Positions 25,444 to 33,535 of a stretch of 64,000 bases of DNA are shown here, piece by piece. How positions within the stretch are numbered: position 1 is the stretch's first letter; each line of letters opens with the position of its first letter. The stretch comes from UBA5069 sp964560495 (lineage in GTDB: Bacteria > Chloroflexota > Anaerolineae > Caldilineales > Caldilineaceae): positions 62,001 to 126,000 of the forward strand of contig CAZLMM010000007.1 of assembly GCA_964560495.1 (NCBI GenBank), read 5' to 3'. A program made the translations under genes and the position numbers. Below the pieces are notes generated by a model. It saw only the letters and a list, made by a program, of their open reading frames with translations, made no database searches and was not told the origin of the DNA.

Positions 25444-27384
25444 TCACGCTACCGCCAGTTCTTTCGCTTTGCGCACCGCCGCGCCGGCGTCCGAAGCGTA
25501 ACCATCGGCGCCGATCTCATCGGCGTAATCCTGCGTCACTGCTGCGCCGCCCACCAGCACCTTCACTCGGCCGCGCACGCCCGCCGCATCCATTGCGCCG
25601 ACGATCTTGCGCATCATGGGCTTGGTGGTCGTCAAGAGCGCCGACATACCCACGATCTGCGGCTGGTGCTCCTCCACCGCGTGGATGAACTTCTCGGCGG
25701 AAACATCCACCCCCAGGTCGATGACCTGGAAGCCGGCGCCTTCCAACATCATGCCTACCAGGTTCTTGCCAATGTCGTGGAGGTCGCCCTTGACTGTGCC
25801 CACGACGACGCGTCCGGCGGATTTGTCGCCCGACGCGGCCAACCGTGGACGCAGCCGACCGAGCACCCCGCGTGCGGCGATGGCAGAGGCCATCATCTCC
25901 GGCAGGAAGTATTCGGCGGTCTCGAAGCGCGCTCCCACTTCGATCATGGCCGGCACGACGCCGCGGCTGATGACCTCCTGCGGCTCGACGCCATCATCGA
26001 GCGCGTCTTGGGCAAAGGCTGCGGCTTCAGCAGCATTGCCCACGATAATGGCATCTTGCAGATCGAGTAGTGTTTCTGGCAGGGTCTCCTCCACCACTGG
26101 GAAAGCCCCTACTTCTTCGGGTGTGGGCATGCGCGCTGGCAGCGCCGCTGAAGTCGCCCCCGTGATGTCGGCGCGGTCCAGGGCCGCCGCGTAGACGTAG
26201 TCCGCAGGCCGCTGACCGACGCCGTTCGGCCCATAAACGCCGTACTCTTGCAGCGTCTCCCACAGAGCCATGATATTTTGCGGCGGCACATTGGCCTGAA
26301 TGTTGTGGACGGCCGCAGCCACAAAACCGCCGCCCGGACCGAAGTCGTCGATGCGTCGCCGCACCTCTTCCCGCACCTGGGCCGGAGTTGCATCGGTGAA
26401 AACGCCCTGGGTGTCCACCAGGCCGCCCCAAAAAGTCATGTCGCGGCCAAAGTCGCGCTTCAATGCCGCCGACTCCATCCCCACTGCACTCACTTGCACC
26501 GGGTTGATGATGTCCACGCCGATTTCGACGAGGTCAGGGATGATTTCGCGGATAGCGCCGCAACTGTGAAAGAAGATTTTGGCGTTGGTGCGCGCCTTGA
26601 TGAAATCCATGATCTTCTTGTGGCGCGGCTTGATCACCTTGCGATAGGTCTCAGGGCTAATGAGCAGGCCGAACTGCCCGGCCAGGTCGTCGGCCTCTTG
26701 CACCACATCGGCGTAGTCGCCCACCAACGGCAGCGCGACCTCCCAGTAGGCCAGCTTGAGGTCGATGATGGTGTCCATCAGGTAGGTCATCCACTCCAGA
26801 TTGGTCACCAGGTCGGGGTAGAAGCGGGCAAAACCGCGCGTCCACGCGGCCAGCTCCACGAAGCCGGCGGCCAGCCCACCCAGGATGACCGGTTCGCCCA
26901 GTTCTTCGGCCACATAACGCGCCCGTTCTGCCAGCCCAACGAAGCGCGTCGGATCGACCGGATTCGGCCAGGGGTAGTTCTTGATGTCATCGATGGAGGT
27001 GGAGCCGGCGAAGGGATGATGGAACATGTCATAGTAGAAGCCGCCCTCTTTGGGCATGCGCCAGCCGATGCCCCATTCGTCGTGGAAGAAGCGATAGCCG
27101 GGCATGGACTCTTCGTCGATGACGATCTTGAAGGTGGCCGAGGAACGGGGCGCGACATTGCGACAGTCGCAGCCCAGTTTCTGACGCACATCTTCGTCCA
27201 CCGCCACGATCTGCTGAAAGACATCCATGATTTCGATTTCTTTGTCGGGCAGTCCCAGGTAGCGCCGCAGATTGCGATACGCGTTGACATGGATGCTGGT
27301 GAGCACCGTGCCCCCCAGGTCGAAAGGAATACGGTCGGGTTCTTTGTGGTCAAGCGCCAGCTTGACTCGTTGACGAGAATTCAT
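25444..27384 (-). CDS. URO-D-type methyltransferase fused to corrinoid-binding domain
   Basis: The 646-residue protein joins two modules usually encoded separately. Residues 1 to about 400 are a uroporphyrinogen-decarboxylase superfamily domain of the MtaA/MtbA methyltransferase kind, with the putative zinc ligand motif FFHSCG. Residues from about 420 are a cap helix region and a B12-binding domain with the GDLHDIGKN signature (cobalt-ligand His536) and VGGAAVTQDYADEIGADGY. Such systems move methyl groups between substrate, corrinoid and a carrier. The B12-binding motif makes heme synthesis unlikely. No activator or partner methyltransferase is encoded in the window. It lies 205 bases downstream of the sugar operon. 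Confidence 0.88.
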   Translation of the reverse strand: MNSRQRVKLALDHKEPDRIPFDLGGTVLTSIHVNAYRNLRRYLGLPDKEIEIMDVFQQIVAVDEDVRQKLGCDCRNVAPRSSATFKIVIDEESMPGYRFFHDEWGIGWRMPKEGGFYYDMFHHPFAGSTSIDDIKNYPWPNPVDPTRFVGLAERARYVAEELGEPVILGGLAAGFVELAAWTRGFARFYPDLVTNLEWMTYLMDTIIDLKLAYWEVALPLVGDYADVVQEADDLAGQFGLLISPETYRKVIKPRHKKIMDFIKARTNAKIFFHSCGAIREIIPDLVEIGVDIINPVQVSAVGMESAALKRDFGRDMTFWGGLVDTQGVFTDATPAQVREEVRRRIDDFGPGGGFVAAAVHNIQANVPPQNIMALWETLQEYGVYGPNGVGQRPADYVYAAALDRADITGATSAALPARMPTPEEVGAFPVVEETLPETLLDLQDAIIVGNAAEAAAFAQDALDDGVEPQEVISRGVVPAMIEVGARFETAEYFLPEMMASAIAARGVLGRLRPRLAASGDKSAGRVVVGTVKGDLHDIGKNLVGMMLEGAGFQVIDLGVDVSAEKFIHAVEEHQPQIVGMSALLTTTKPMMRKIVGAMDAAGVRGRVKVLVGGAAVTQDYADEIGADGYASDAGAAVRKAKELAVA

Positions 27385-27589
27385 AAATTGTTCTCCATTT
27401 CATACACCGGCAATTCAGGCATGGATCGGAATAGTAATCGTATAGTCGAGTGCACTTCTTATGATTGCTACATCTTCATCTTCCCGGCCGGCTTGTATAA
27501 ATTGCCCAGGTTCGAACACTGGCGTAATTTTCTTTGAATCGATAACATGCATGTTTACCCGAGAACAACGATCGCCGTCTTTTGCATCT
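27385..27589. other. Intergenic region before the methyltransferase gene
   Basis: This 205-base AT-richer stretch separates the DUF4380 gene from the methyltransferase gene on the same strand. It probably holds the methyltransferase promoter and the end of the sugar operon. No convincing terminator hairpin or gene is visible. Confidence 0.35.
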
Positions 27590-28882
27590 CTACGAATAAA
27601 TTTCTGTATCAGTCAGGTGAAGAGCTACAGCACCGACGATTGCCTTCACAAATAGGTTCACGTAACGCGCCTCAGCTGGAGATACAACCACCCGATCCAG
27701 CCGCACCCCCTCCAGTGGAGTGACCGACCCCAGTGGATCCACGCGCAAACAGTTGCCCGCATCATCCAGCCACGCCGCTTGCAACATCCCTTCGTCGAAG
27801 ACGCCAAAATTGCCGCTCAGATGAACTTCACCCGGAGTGACGCGACGTGCGCTGAGCGCCGCGCTGACGCAGCCGGCCGGGGTTACGTCGCGCACCGCGC
27901 CGGAGCAGCGGCAGGCCGCCCAATGCAGGTTGAAATGACTCGATTCACCAGGGAGAATCGTCTGCAAGGGGCCGAGCACCTCGGTTTCCATGAGATAGAC
28001 GCCGCTCTCGGCGTAGTTCAAATTTCCTACCACACCCGCGCCCACAGTCCAACACTCCACCGTCGAGCCGTTGTCGGGATATTCGCCGGCAGGGTCATGC
28101 TCGAAACGGGTAACGAAGGCGATGGCCTCAGACCCCTGGTGAAAGGCAATCCAGCCGCCGGGCGAGTCGAGGCCCACCTTGCCGATGACCCAGCGATAGT
28201 CTGCCCAGAAGAGACCGTTGCGCGTCTGCCACTGGGGGTTGTCTTCGGCCCCAAACATGACGTGATAGCCCCGCGGGTGGCGGCTGGCCGAATTGAGAGG
28301 CGCGGTGACCACGCAGGTGGGGTCGTAGGCGCGGCTGCCGTCGGCCAGGGTGCGTTCTGCGCGCAACTGGGTCACGTCCCAGATGCTCCAACGCAGCGGG
28401 CGCTGGCCGACGTTGCGAAAGGAAAGCTCGACCGCCACCCTGCTTGTGCGCTCCTGGATGGTGAAACGGCGGGAAATCTGCAGGCCGGTTCGCTCATCGG
28501 GCGGGCTGGTCATCTGCAACGTCGCAGAGCGACTATCGGCGTGCAGCGCATCGAGCGTATAGCGCCCCGTGTCCAGCACCGGGTCCGGCGGACCGTGCCA
28601 CTGGTCATCGCGCTCCCAGCCCTGGGGCGCAGGCCAGGTCTTGTCCCCGCCATAGTTCTTCCACGCGGCCAGGGAGCCGTCGCCCTGGTTTTCCTCTGGA
28701 GAGAAGAGGCGTCCGGCCAGGCTGTCGTCCACAAACAGGAAAGGGTGATCGCCCAAATCATAGGCCATGACGCGCCCGCCGATGTCGGGCGCAGCGACCA
28801 GGCGAATGAGGCCGTTTTCCAGCCAGCAGGCGTCCCAACCGCGAAAGTCGCTGCGGCGCGCGGTGACAGGCTGCCCTATCAT
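27590..28882 (-). CDS. DUF4380 domain protein
   Basis: The 430-residue protein fits the DUF4380 family, beta-sandwich proteins related to galactose mutarotase-like folds and often found beside sugar importers. Typical segments are ENGLIRLVAAPDIGGRVMAYDLGDHPFLFVD in the first 60 residues, and AAWKNYGGDKTWPAPQGW. Its catalytic role is not established in the family. The start overlaps the stop of the sugar importer ATPase by four bases (ATGA), so it is in the same operon and likely acts on the imported sugar. No signal peptide is seen, which argues for a cytoplasmic location. Confidence 0.82.
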   Translation of the reverse strand: MIGQPVTARRSDFRGWDACWLENGLIRLVAAPDIGGRVMAYDLGDHPFLFVDDSLAGRLFSPEENQGDGSLAAWKNYGGDKTWPAPQGWERDDQWHGPPDPVLDTGRYTLDALHADSRSATLQMTSPPDERTGLQISRRFTIQERTSRVAVELSFRNVGQRPLRWSIWDVTQLRAERTLADGSRAYDPTCVVTAPLNSASRHPRGYHVMFGAEDNPQWQTRNGLFWADYRWVIGKVGLDSPGGWIAFHQGSEAIAFVTRFEHDPAGEYPDNGSTVECWTVGAGVVGNLNYAESGVYLMETEVLGPLQTILPGESSHFNLHWAACRCSGAVRDVTPAGCVSAALSARRVTPGEVHLSGNFGVFDEGMLQAAWLDDAGNCLRVDPLGSVTPLEGVRLDRVVVSPAEARYVNLFVKAIVGAVALHLTDTEIYS

Positions 28883-30405
28883 AACGGACTCATCCTTTCT
28901 GCGCCGCCGAAGTCATCACGCAGTCCGGTCGCATAGGCCATGAGCACCTCTTCCGTGGCCTCGCTGTGGTCAATAACGCCTGTGACCCGGCCCTCGTGCA
29001 TGACCACGATGCGATGAGCCAGCGTCAGCACTTCTGGCAACTCCGATGAGATGAGGATCACACCCATGCCCTGGTCTGCCAGGTTGCGGATCAGGGCATA
29101 GATCTCCGACTTTGCACCCACGTCCACGCCGTGGGTGGGTTCATCCAGAATCAACAGCTTGGGTTGCGTGGCGAGCCAGCGTCCCAAAACAGTCTTTTGT
29201 TGGTTGCCGCCGCTCAGACTGCTCACCGGGTCGTCCAGAGACGCCAGGCGGATGTCGAGCTGACGGACCAGGTCCTCGCCCAGCCTGTGCTCTGTGCCAT
29301 CGCTGACCACGCCCCGGCTCATGAATGGCAGCCGCGCCAGGGTCATGTTGTGGACGATGCGCATGTTCATGAACAGACTCAGCACCTTGCGGTCCTCTTG
29401 CACCATGGCCACGCCGGCGCGGATGGCGTCTTGGGGCGAGCGGAAACGCGTCGGCCTGCCCTCGAACACGATCTCGCCGGAAGTGAAACGATCGGCGCCA
29501 AAGATAGCGCGTGCAGTCTCGCTGCGCCCAGCGCCCACAAGACCCGAAAAAGCCAAGATTTCACCCTTGCGCAGGGAAAAAGTCACGTTGCGAAAACGTT
29601 CGCCGCACAGGTCTTTCACCTCGATGAGTGGTTCGCCCACGCCTTCCGCCAGCCTGAAGCCCTCGCGCGTCAGGCCGCGCCCCACCATCATGTTGACGAT
29701 GCCTTGCTCTGTGGCATCCTGGCGGGCGACCGAACCGACGAGCTTACCGTCGCGCAACACGGTGATGCGGTCAGCGAGGCGCAGCACCTCGTCGATCTTG
29801 TGCGACACATAGATGATGGCAATGCCGCGGCGCTTCAGCGTGTCGATGACAGCGAAAAGCCGCTCCGACTCGGCCTGGCTGAGCGACGAGTTCGGCTCAT
29901 CCATGATGATGAGCTTGGCGTTCACGGAAAGCGCACGGGCAATCTCGATCATCTGGCGCTGGGAAATGGTCAGGTCGCGCACGGGCGCGTGGGGATCCAC
30001 ATTGAGGTCGATGAGCGCCATGGCCTGGCGGGTGAGGGTTTCCAGTTTGCTCCAGTTGATCACCCCCAATCGCGACGGCATGCGCCCCATGTACATGTTC
30101 TCGATGACAGTCAGGGACGGCAACACAGAGAGTTCCTGATGAATGATGGCGATGCCGGCGCGTAGGGCCGCCTGGGGACTATCGAAGGAGACAACCCTGC
30201 CCTCGAAGATGATGACGCCCCCATTGGCCGGCGTGACGCCACCCAGGACTTTGATGAGGGTGGATTTGCCAGCGCCGTTTTCGCCCACCAACGCGTGCAC
30301 CTCGCCATAGTGCAGGTCGAAGTCGACCCCATCCAGTGCGTGGACGCCGCCATAGCGTTTGGAGATTCCCTCGACGCGTAGAATGCCCTGGTTGTTCTGC
30401 TCCAT
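28879..30405 (-). CDS. CUT2 sugar ABC transporter, double ATP-binding protein (RbsA/XylG type)
   Basis: The roughly 508-residue protein has two ABC domains in tandem, the layout of ribose/xylose/galactose-type importers. The first has Walker A GENGAGKS (41-48) and, in place of LSGGQ, the ISQRQMIEIARAL motif. The second domain has a degenerate Walker A (VGAGRSE) but an intact LSGGNQQK signature. ATG at 30405 follows CAGGGA and is favoured over an upstream ATG at 30426 and GTG at 30435. It works with the single permease and binding protein upstream in the operon. The DUF4380 gene follows directly. Confidence 0.9.
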   Translation of the reverse strand: MEQNNQGILRVEGISKRYGGVHALDGVDFDLHYGEVHALVGENGAGKSTLIKVLGGVTPANGGVIIFEGRVVSFDSPQAALRAGIAIIHQELSVLPSLTVIENMYMGRMPSRLGVINWSKLETLTRQAMALIDLNVDPHAPVRDLTISQRQMIEIARALSVNAKLIIMDEPNSSLSQAESERLFAVIDTLKRRGIAIIYVSHKIDEVLRLADRITVLRDGKLVGSVARQDATEQGIVNMMVGRGLTREGFRLAEGVGEPLIEVKDLCGERFRNVTFSLRKGEILAFSGLVGAGRSETARAIFGADRFTSGEIVFEGRPTRFRSPQDAIRAGVAMVQEDRKVLSLFMNMRIVHNMTLARLPFMSRGVVSDGTEHRLGEDLVRQLDIRLASLDDPVSSLSGGNQQKTVLGRWLATQPKLLILDEPTHGVDVGAKSEIYALIRNLADQGMGVILISSELPEVLTLAHRIVVMHEGRVTGVIDHSEATEEVLMAYATGLRDDFGGAERMSPL

Positions 30406-30506
30406 GGGTTGTCCCTGGTTGGTCATGTAGATCACGAATTAGAGCACGGATCGAAAGAAAAGACGGATTTGCTCGTCTCCATTCCGCGTCCTCGGATATT
30501 GGTCTA

Positions 30507-30539
30507 CACGCCCACGTGCACGAGAGACACGTGGGCGTG
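30507..30539 (-). terminator. Intercistronic hairpin after the CUT2 binding-protein gene
   Basis: CACGCCCACGTG (30507-30518) pairs perfectly with CACGTGGGCGTG (30528-30539) across 9 bases. On the minus strand it lies about 10 bases after the binding-protein stop and 100 bases before the ATPase start. Lacking a T-run, it is more likely a partial terminator or 3' stabiliser that raises binding-protein mRNA over ATPase mRNA. Confidence 0.55.
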
Positions 30540-30548
30540 CGTACCCAA

Positions 30549-31658
30549 CTACTGGGGCGGCGACCAATACTGGTCAATATTTTCCTGAGTCACCACATCA
30601 GCCGCAGTGACCAATCGTGCGCACTCTGGCGCTTCGCCGGTCATCAGATAGTTGAAGAGGCGCACCGCCGGGTCGTGTCCCTGGGCAAAGGGATTCTGGC
30701 CGATGGTGCCGCTGATGACGCCTTTCTTTACGAATTCCATGGTTTCATCCACAAAGTCGAAGGAAATGACCTTGACGACGCCCGTCTTGCCGGCGTCTTC
30801 CACTGCCGCTGCTGCGCCAAAGGGGCCGCCGGCCGTGACATAGATGCCCGCCAGTTCTGGATTTGCGGTCATGAAGTCCTGGGCCTGGGTGTAGGCCACA
30901 TCGCCCTTGTCAGAGTTCTCCACCTCACCGACGATCTCGATTTCTGGGTAGTTGGCCTTGAGGTAATCGACGAACCCCATGCGTCGCAGCTCGTGCGCCT
31001 CCACGGCAAAGAAGCCCGTGATGACGCCCACCTTGCCCTTGCCGCCGATGGCGTCGGCCATGGCCTGGCCGGCCGCCTCGCCCTGTTTGTAGAGATCGGC
31101 GCCGACGAAGAAGAGTCGCTTATTGGGCGATGCAGTCTCGGAATTGAAGGTCGCCACCGGGATGCCAGCGTCGACCGCGCGGTCGATGTACGGGACAAGG
31201 CCCGCATCGCCGGCGATGGTGGCGAGCGCGTCATACTCCTGCGCGATAGCCGCCTCGACGCCGCCCAGGAAGTCATCGGCTACGTGCGATTCGCCAGGCA
31301 CGATCCAGTCCACAGTGACGTTGTAGGGCGCCAGCTCTTCCGCGGCCTTCATGGTTCCTTCCTTGACGGGAATCCAGAAGGGGTTGTTCTCCAAGCCTAG
31401 CACCGCTATCTTGAGGGGGCGATCCGGCATCATGTCCACCGGAGCGACGGTCCCTTCATCCGCCGCCGAACAGGCCGAATCGAAGGTCGGAGCCGGCTGG
31501 CGCTCCACCTCATCCACCACCACAACGTTGGCAGCGGCCGGCTCTTCGGCGCTGGCCGCGGTCGGTTCGGCTGCCGGGGCTTGCACTGGCGCGGCGCAGC
31601 CCGCCAACAACACAATCAACACAACGACTGAGAAGATGCGCAGATAGTTGTTTCGCAT
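30549..31658 (-). CDS. Sugar ABC transporter substrate-binding lipoprotein (periplasmic-binding-protein type 1, RbsB-like)
   Basis: The 369-residue protein has a lipoprotein signal ending VLLAGC (Cys21) and an Ala/Pro/Glu tether. The mature part resembles ribose-type binding proteins: IAVLGLENNPFWIPVKEGTMKAAEEL at the first strand, IAGDAGLVPYIDRAVDAGIPVATFNSE, and IGQNPFAQGHDPAV at the hinge. It binds a sugar or related small molecule outside the membrane. ATG at 31658 follows AAGGAGA; an upstream frame to 31775 has no signal-peptide logic. Partner genes are the permease upstream and the double ATPase downstream. Confidence 0.9.
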   Translation of the reverse strand: MRNNYLRIFSVVVLIVLLAGCAAPVQAPAAEPTAASAEEPAAANVVVVDEVERQPAPTFDSACSAADEGTVAPVDMMPDRPLKIAVLGLENNPFWIPVKEGTMKAAEELAPYNVTVDWIVPGESHVADDFLGGVEAAIAQEYDALATIAGDAGLVPYIDRAVDAGIPVATFNSETASPNKRLFFVGADLYKQGEAAGQAMADAIGGKGKVGVITGFFAVEAHELRRMGFVDYLKANYPEIEIVGEVENSDKGDVAYTQAQDFMTANPELAGIYVTAGGPFGAAAAVEDAGKTGVVKVISFDFVDETMEFVKKGVISGTIGQNPFAQGHDPAVRLFNYLMTGEAPECARLVTAADVVTQENIDQYWSPPQ

Positions 31659-31792
31659 GACATTGTCTCCTTGACGATCTCTGAAATGTTTGACAATCAG
31701 TAACCACCTTGTACGATCTCCGACCCACGATTTCCTATCTATCTCTTTGGTCATACCCCCTTCCTGAATAGACATAGCCTCAGTTTTGAGCC

Positions 31793-32809
31793 TTATCGGT
31801 TGCGCCGACGCATCTGATCCACTGCAACCGCCAGGATAATGACGACGCCGATGGAAATGGTCTGCATGTAGATGGGAAACTGGAGCAGCACGAAGGCATT
31901 GCGCAAAACAGCCATGATGGCTGCGCCAATGATGGAGCCGATGATTGTCCCCTCGCCGCCGGCCAGGCTGGCGCCGCCGATGACCACCGCGGCGATCACA
32001 TCCAGCTCGCTCCCGGTTCCCGCGTTCGTCGCTGAAGTGCCGAGCAGACCGGCGGTGATCATGCCTGAAAACGCGGCCAGCAAACCGGTGACAGCATAGA
32101 CGAAAAGCTTGACCATGTTGATGGGTACGCCGGAGAGCCGCGCCGCCTGCTCGTTGCTGCCCACTGCGTAGATTTGCCGACCGAGTACGGTGTAGCGTAG
32201 GAAGAGGCTGAAAATCACCACCAACACGACCATCTCAATGACTGGAAAGGGCACTGGGCCCACATAGCCGTTGCCCAGGAAGTTGACGATTGGGTCGCGG
32301 AAAGGCACGTTGCTGGCGACGGTGCCTTCCAATCCAGACGCCAGCAGATAGGCCAGACCGCGCGCAATGCTCAACATACCCAAAGTGGCAATGAAGGGAT
32401 TGACGCGCAGACGGGTGATGACCAGGCCGTTGACTGTCCCCAACAACGTACCAAAGGCCAGGCCGCACAAGACCGCGACCCACGGCGAGACCGTTTCGGT
32501 GAACATCAGCCGCGCGGCGATCATAGCGGAGGCGGCCAACACCGAACCAACCGAAAGATCGATGCCGCCTGTGATGATGATCATGGTCTGGCCGATGGCC
32601 ATGATGCCGATGGTGGACATGCCCCGCAAGACGTTGAAGATGTTCTCCGGCTTCCAGAAATAGGGGGTGAGGAAGCGCATGGCGATGACCAGGGCCAGCA
32701 AGGCGAGAAAGACGCCGAACTCGCGTGATTGCACCAACCTTCGCCAAAACGGCGTGGAACTTCGCTGCCGCGCCTCAGTTTGGGCGATGCCTGCCTTAGT
32801 TTGCTCCAT
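31793..32809 (-). CDS. CUT2 sugar ABC transporter permease (RbsC type)
   Basis: The roughly 338-residue integral membrane protein carries the RbsC/AraH-type signature: FWKPENIFNVLRGMSTIGIMAIGQTMIIITGGIDLSVGS, with eight to ten hydrophobic segments. VIGGASLAGGEGTIIGSIIGA is the typical cytoplasmic gate loop. The start at 32809 (MEQTKAGI) is chosen because GGGAG lies 7 bases upstream; longer frames to 32845 overlap the GntR gene by 50 bases. It even so overlaps the GntR stop by 14 bases, so both are co-translated. One permease gene implies a homodimeric channel. Confidence 0.88.
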   Translation of the reverse strand: MEQTKAGIAQTEARQRSSTPFWRRLVQSREFGVFLALLALVIAMRFLTPYFWKPENIFNVLRGMSTIGIMAIGQTMIIITGGIDLSVGSVLAASAMIAARLMFTETVSPWVAVLCGLAFGTLLGTVNGLVITRLRVNPFIATLGMLSIARGLAYLLASGLEGTVASNVPFRDPIVNFLGNGYVGPVPFPVIEMVVLVVIFSLFLRYTVLGRQIYAVGSNEQAARLSGVPINMVKLFVYAVTGLLAAFSGMITAGLLGTSATNAGTGSELDVIAAVVIGGASLAGGEGTIIGSIIGAAIMAVLRNAFVLLQFPIYMQTISIGVVIILAVAVDQMRRRNR

Positions 32810-33461
32810 TCTCATGCTCCCGAATCTGCCTGTTGTTTTGGCCAAAGAGCGACCAGATCAACATGATGTGTTCGCGGATCAACCGGGTCGCCTTCTCCAC
32901 GTCTCGTTCGCGCAGGGCCGCGGTGATGGGCGCATGGGTTTCGGCGATCTCCGTGACCGTGGTGAAGTAGTTCTTGTGGGTGCGCATAACGAAACGCTGT
33001 ATCTGACTGTAGAGCGGATCCCAAGCGCGCAACAAAGTGGCGCTGCCAGACCATAGACAGATCAGCCGGTGAAAGTGCAGGTCGTTCTCGGTGAGCATGA
33101 ACATGTCGTCGCGCTCGCCGGCCGCCCGCATAAGGTTGACCAGTTCTTCCAGTCTGTCGCATTGCTCCGACGTTATCTTCTTTGCCGTGCGCTGCATGGC
33201 GAAGGATTCGATGACGCTGCGGATGGAGAAAAGCTCGTACATCTCATCCATGAGCAAATCGGTGACGAAGGTGGCGCTGTGAGCCTGACGCTGCACAAGC
33301 CCTTCGCGCTCCAGCCGCTGCAAAGCCTCGCGCACGGGACCCTGGCTGGTGCCCATGGCCTCGGCAATCTCCAGCTCCACCAGCCGTGCGCCGGCAGCAT
33401 ATTGGCCGATGATGATGTCCACACGCAGGCGCTGATAAACCTGGTCTGCCAGCGATTTCAC
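32796..33461 (-). CDS. GntR family (FadR/FCD) transcriptional regulator
   Basis: The 221-residue regulator has an N-terminal winged helix (QVYQRLRVDIIIGQYAAGARLVELEIAEAMG, then SQGPVREALQRLEREGLVQ) and a C-terminal FCD ligand domain of alpha helices. FHRLICLWSGS and the later HAPITAALRERDVEKA include the His and Asp positions used to bind metal and small acids in this family. FCD regulators usually respond to sugar acids or carboxylates and repress neighbouring catabolic genes. It is the first gene of the CUT2 section and overlaps the permease gene. The start is GTG at 33461, with only a weak ribosome site. Confidence 0.87.
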   Translation of the reverse strand: MKSLADQVYQRLRVDIIIGQYAAGARLVELEIAEAMGTSQGPVREALQRLEREGLVQRQAHSATFVTDLLMDEMYELFSIRSVIESFAMQRTAKKITSEQCDRLEELVNLMRAAGERDDMFMLTENDLHFHRLICLWSGSATLLRAWDPLYSQIQRFVMRTHKNYFTTVTEIAETHAPITAALRERDVEKATRLIREHIMLIWSLFGQNNRQIREHENGAN

Positions 33462-33535
33462 GCTTCGCTCGTAGGGATAGACTTGCGTCGTGATGATGGT
33501 GCGCCTCCTGCCAGCTTTCCTATCTCAATCAGATC

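Noticed and set aside
25444..27384. Uroporphyrinogen decarboxylase (hemE) of heme synthesis
   Set aside because: The attached corrinoid domain and the HSCG motif fit the methyltransferase branch of the superfamily instead.
26248..27537. Long plus-strand frame (429 codons) opposite the methyltransferase gene
   Set aside because: It is antisense to a gene with clear domain motifs, and its protein is low complexity with many His and Arg residues. Long antisense frames are common in GC-rich genes.
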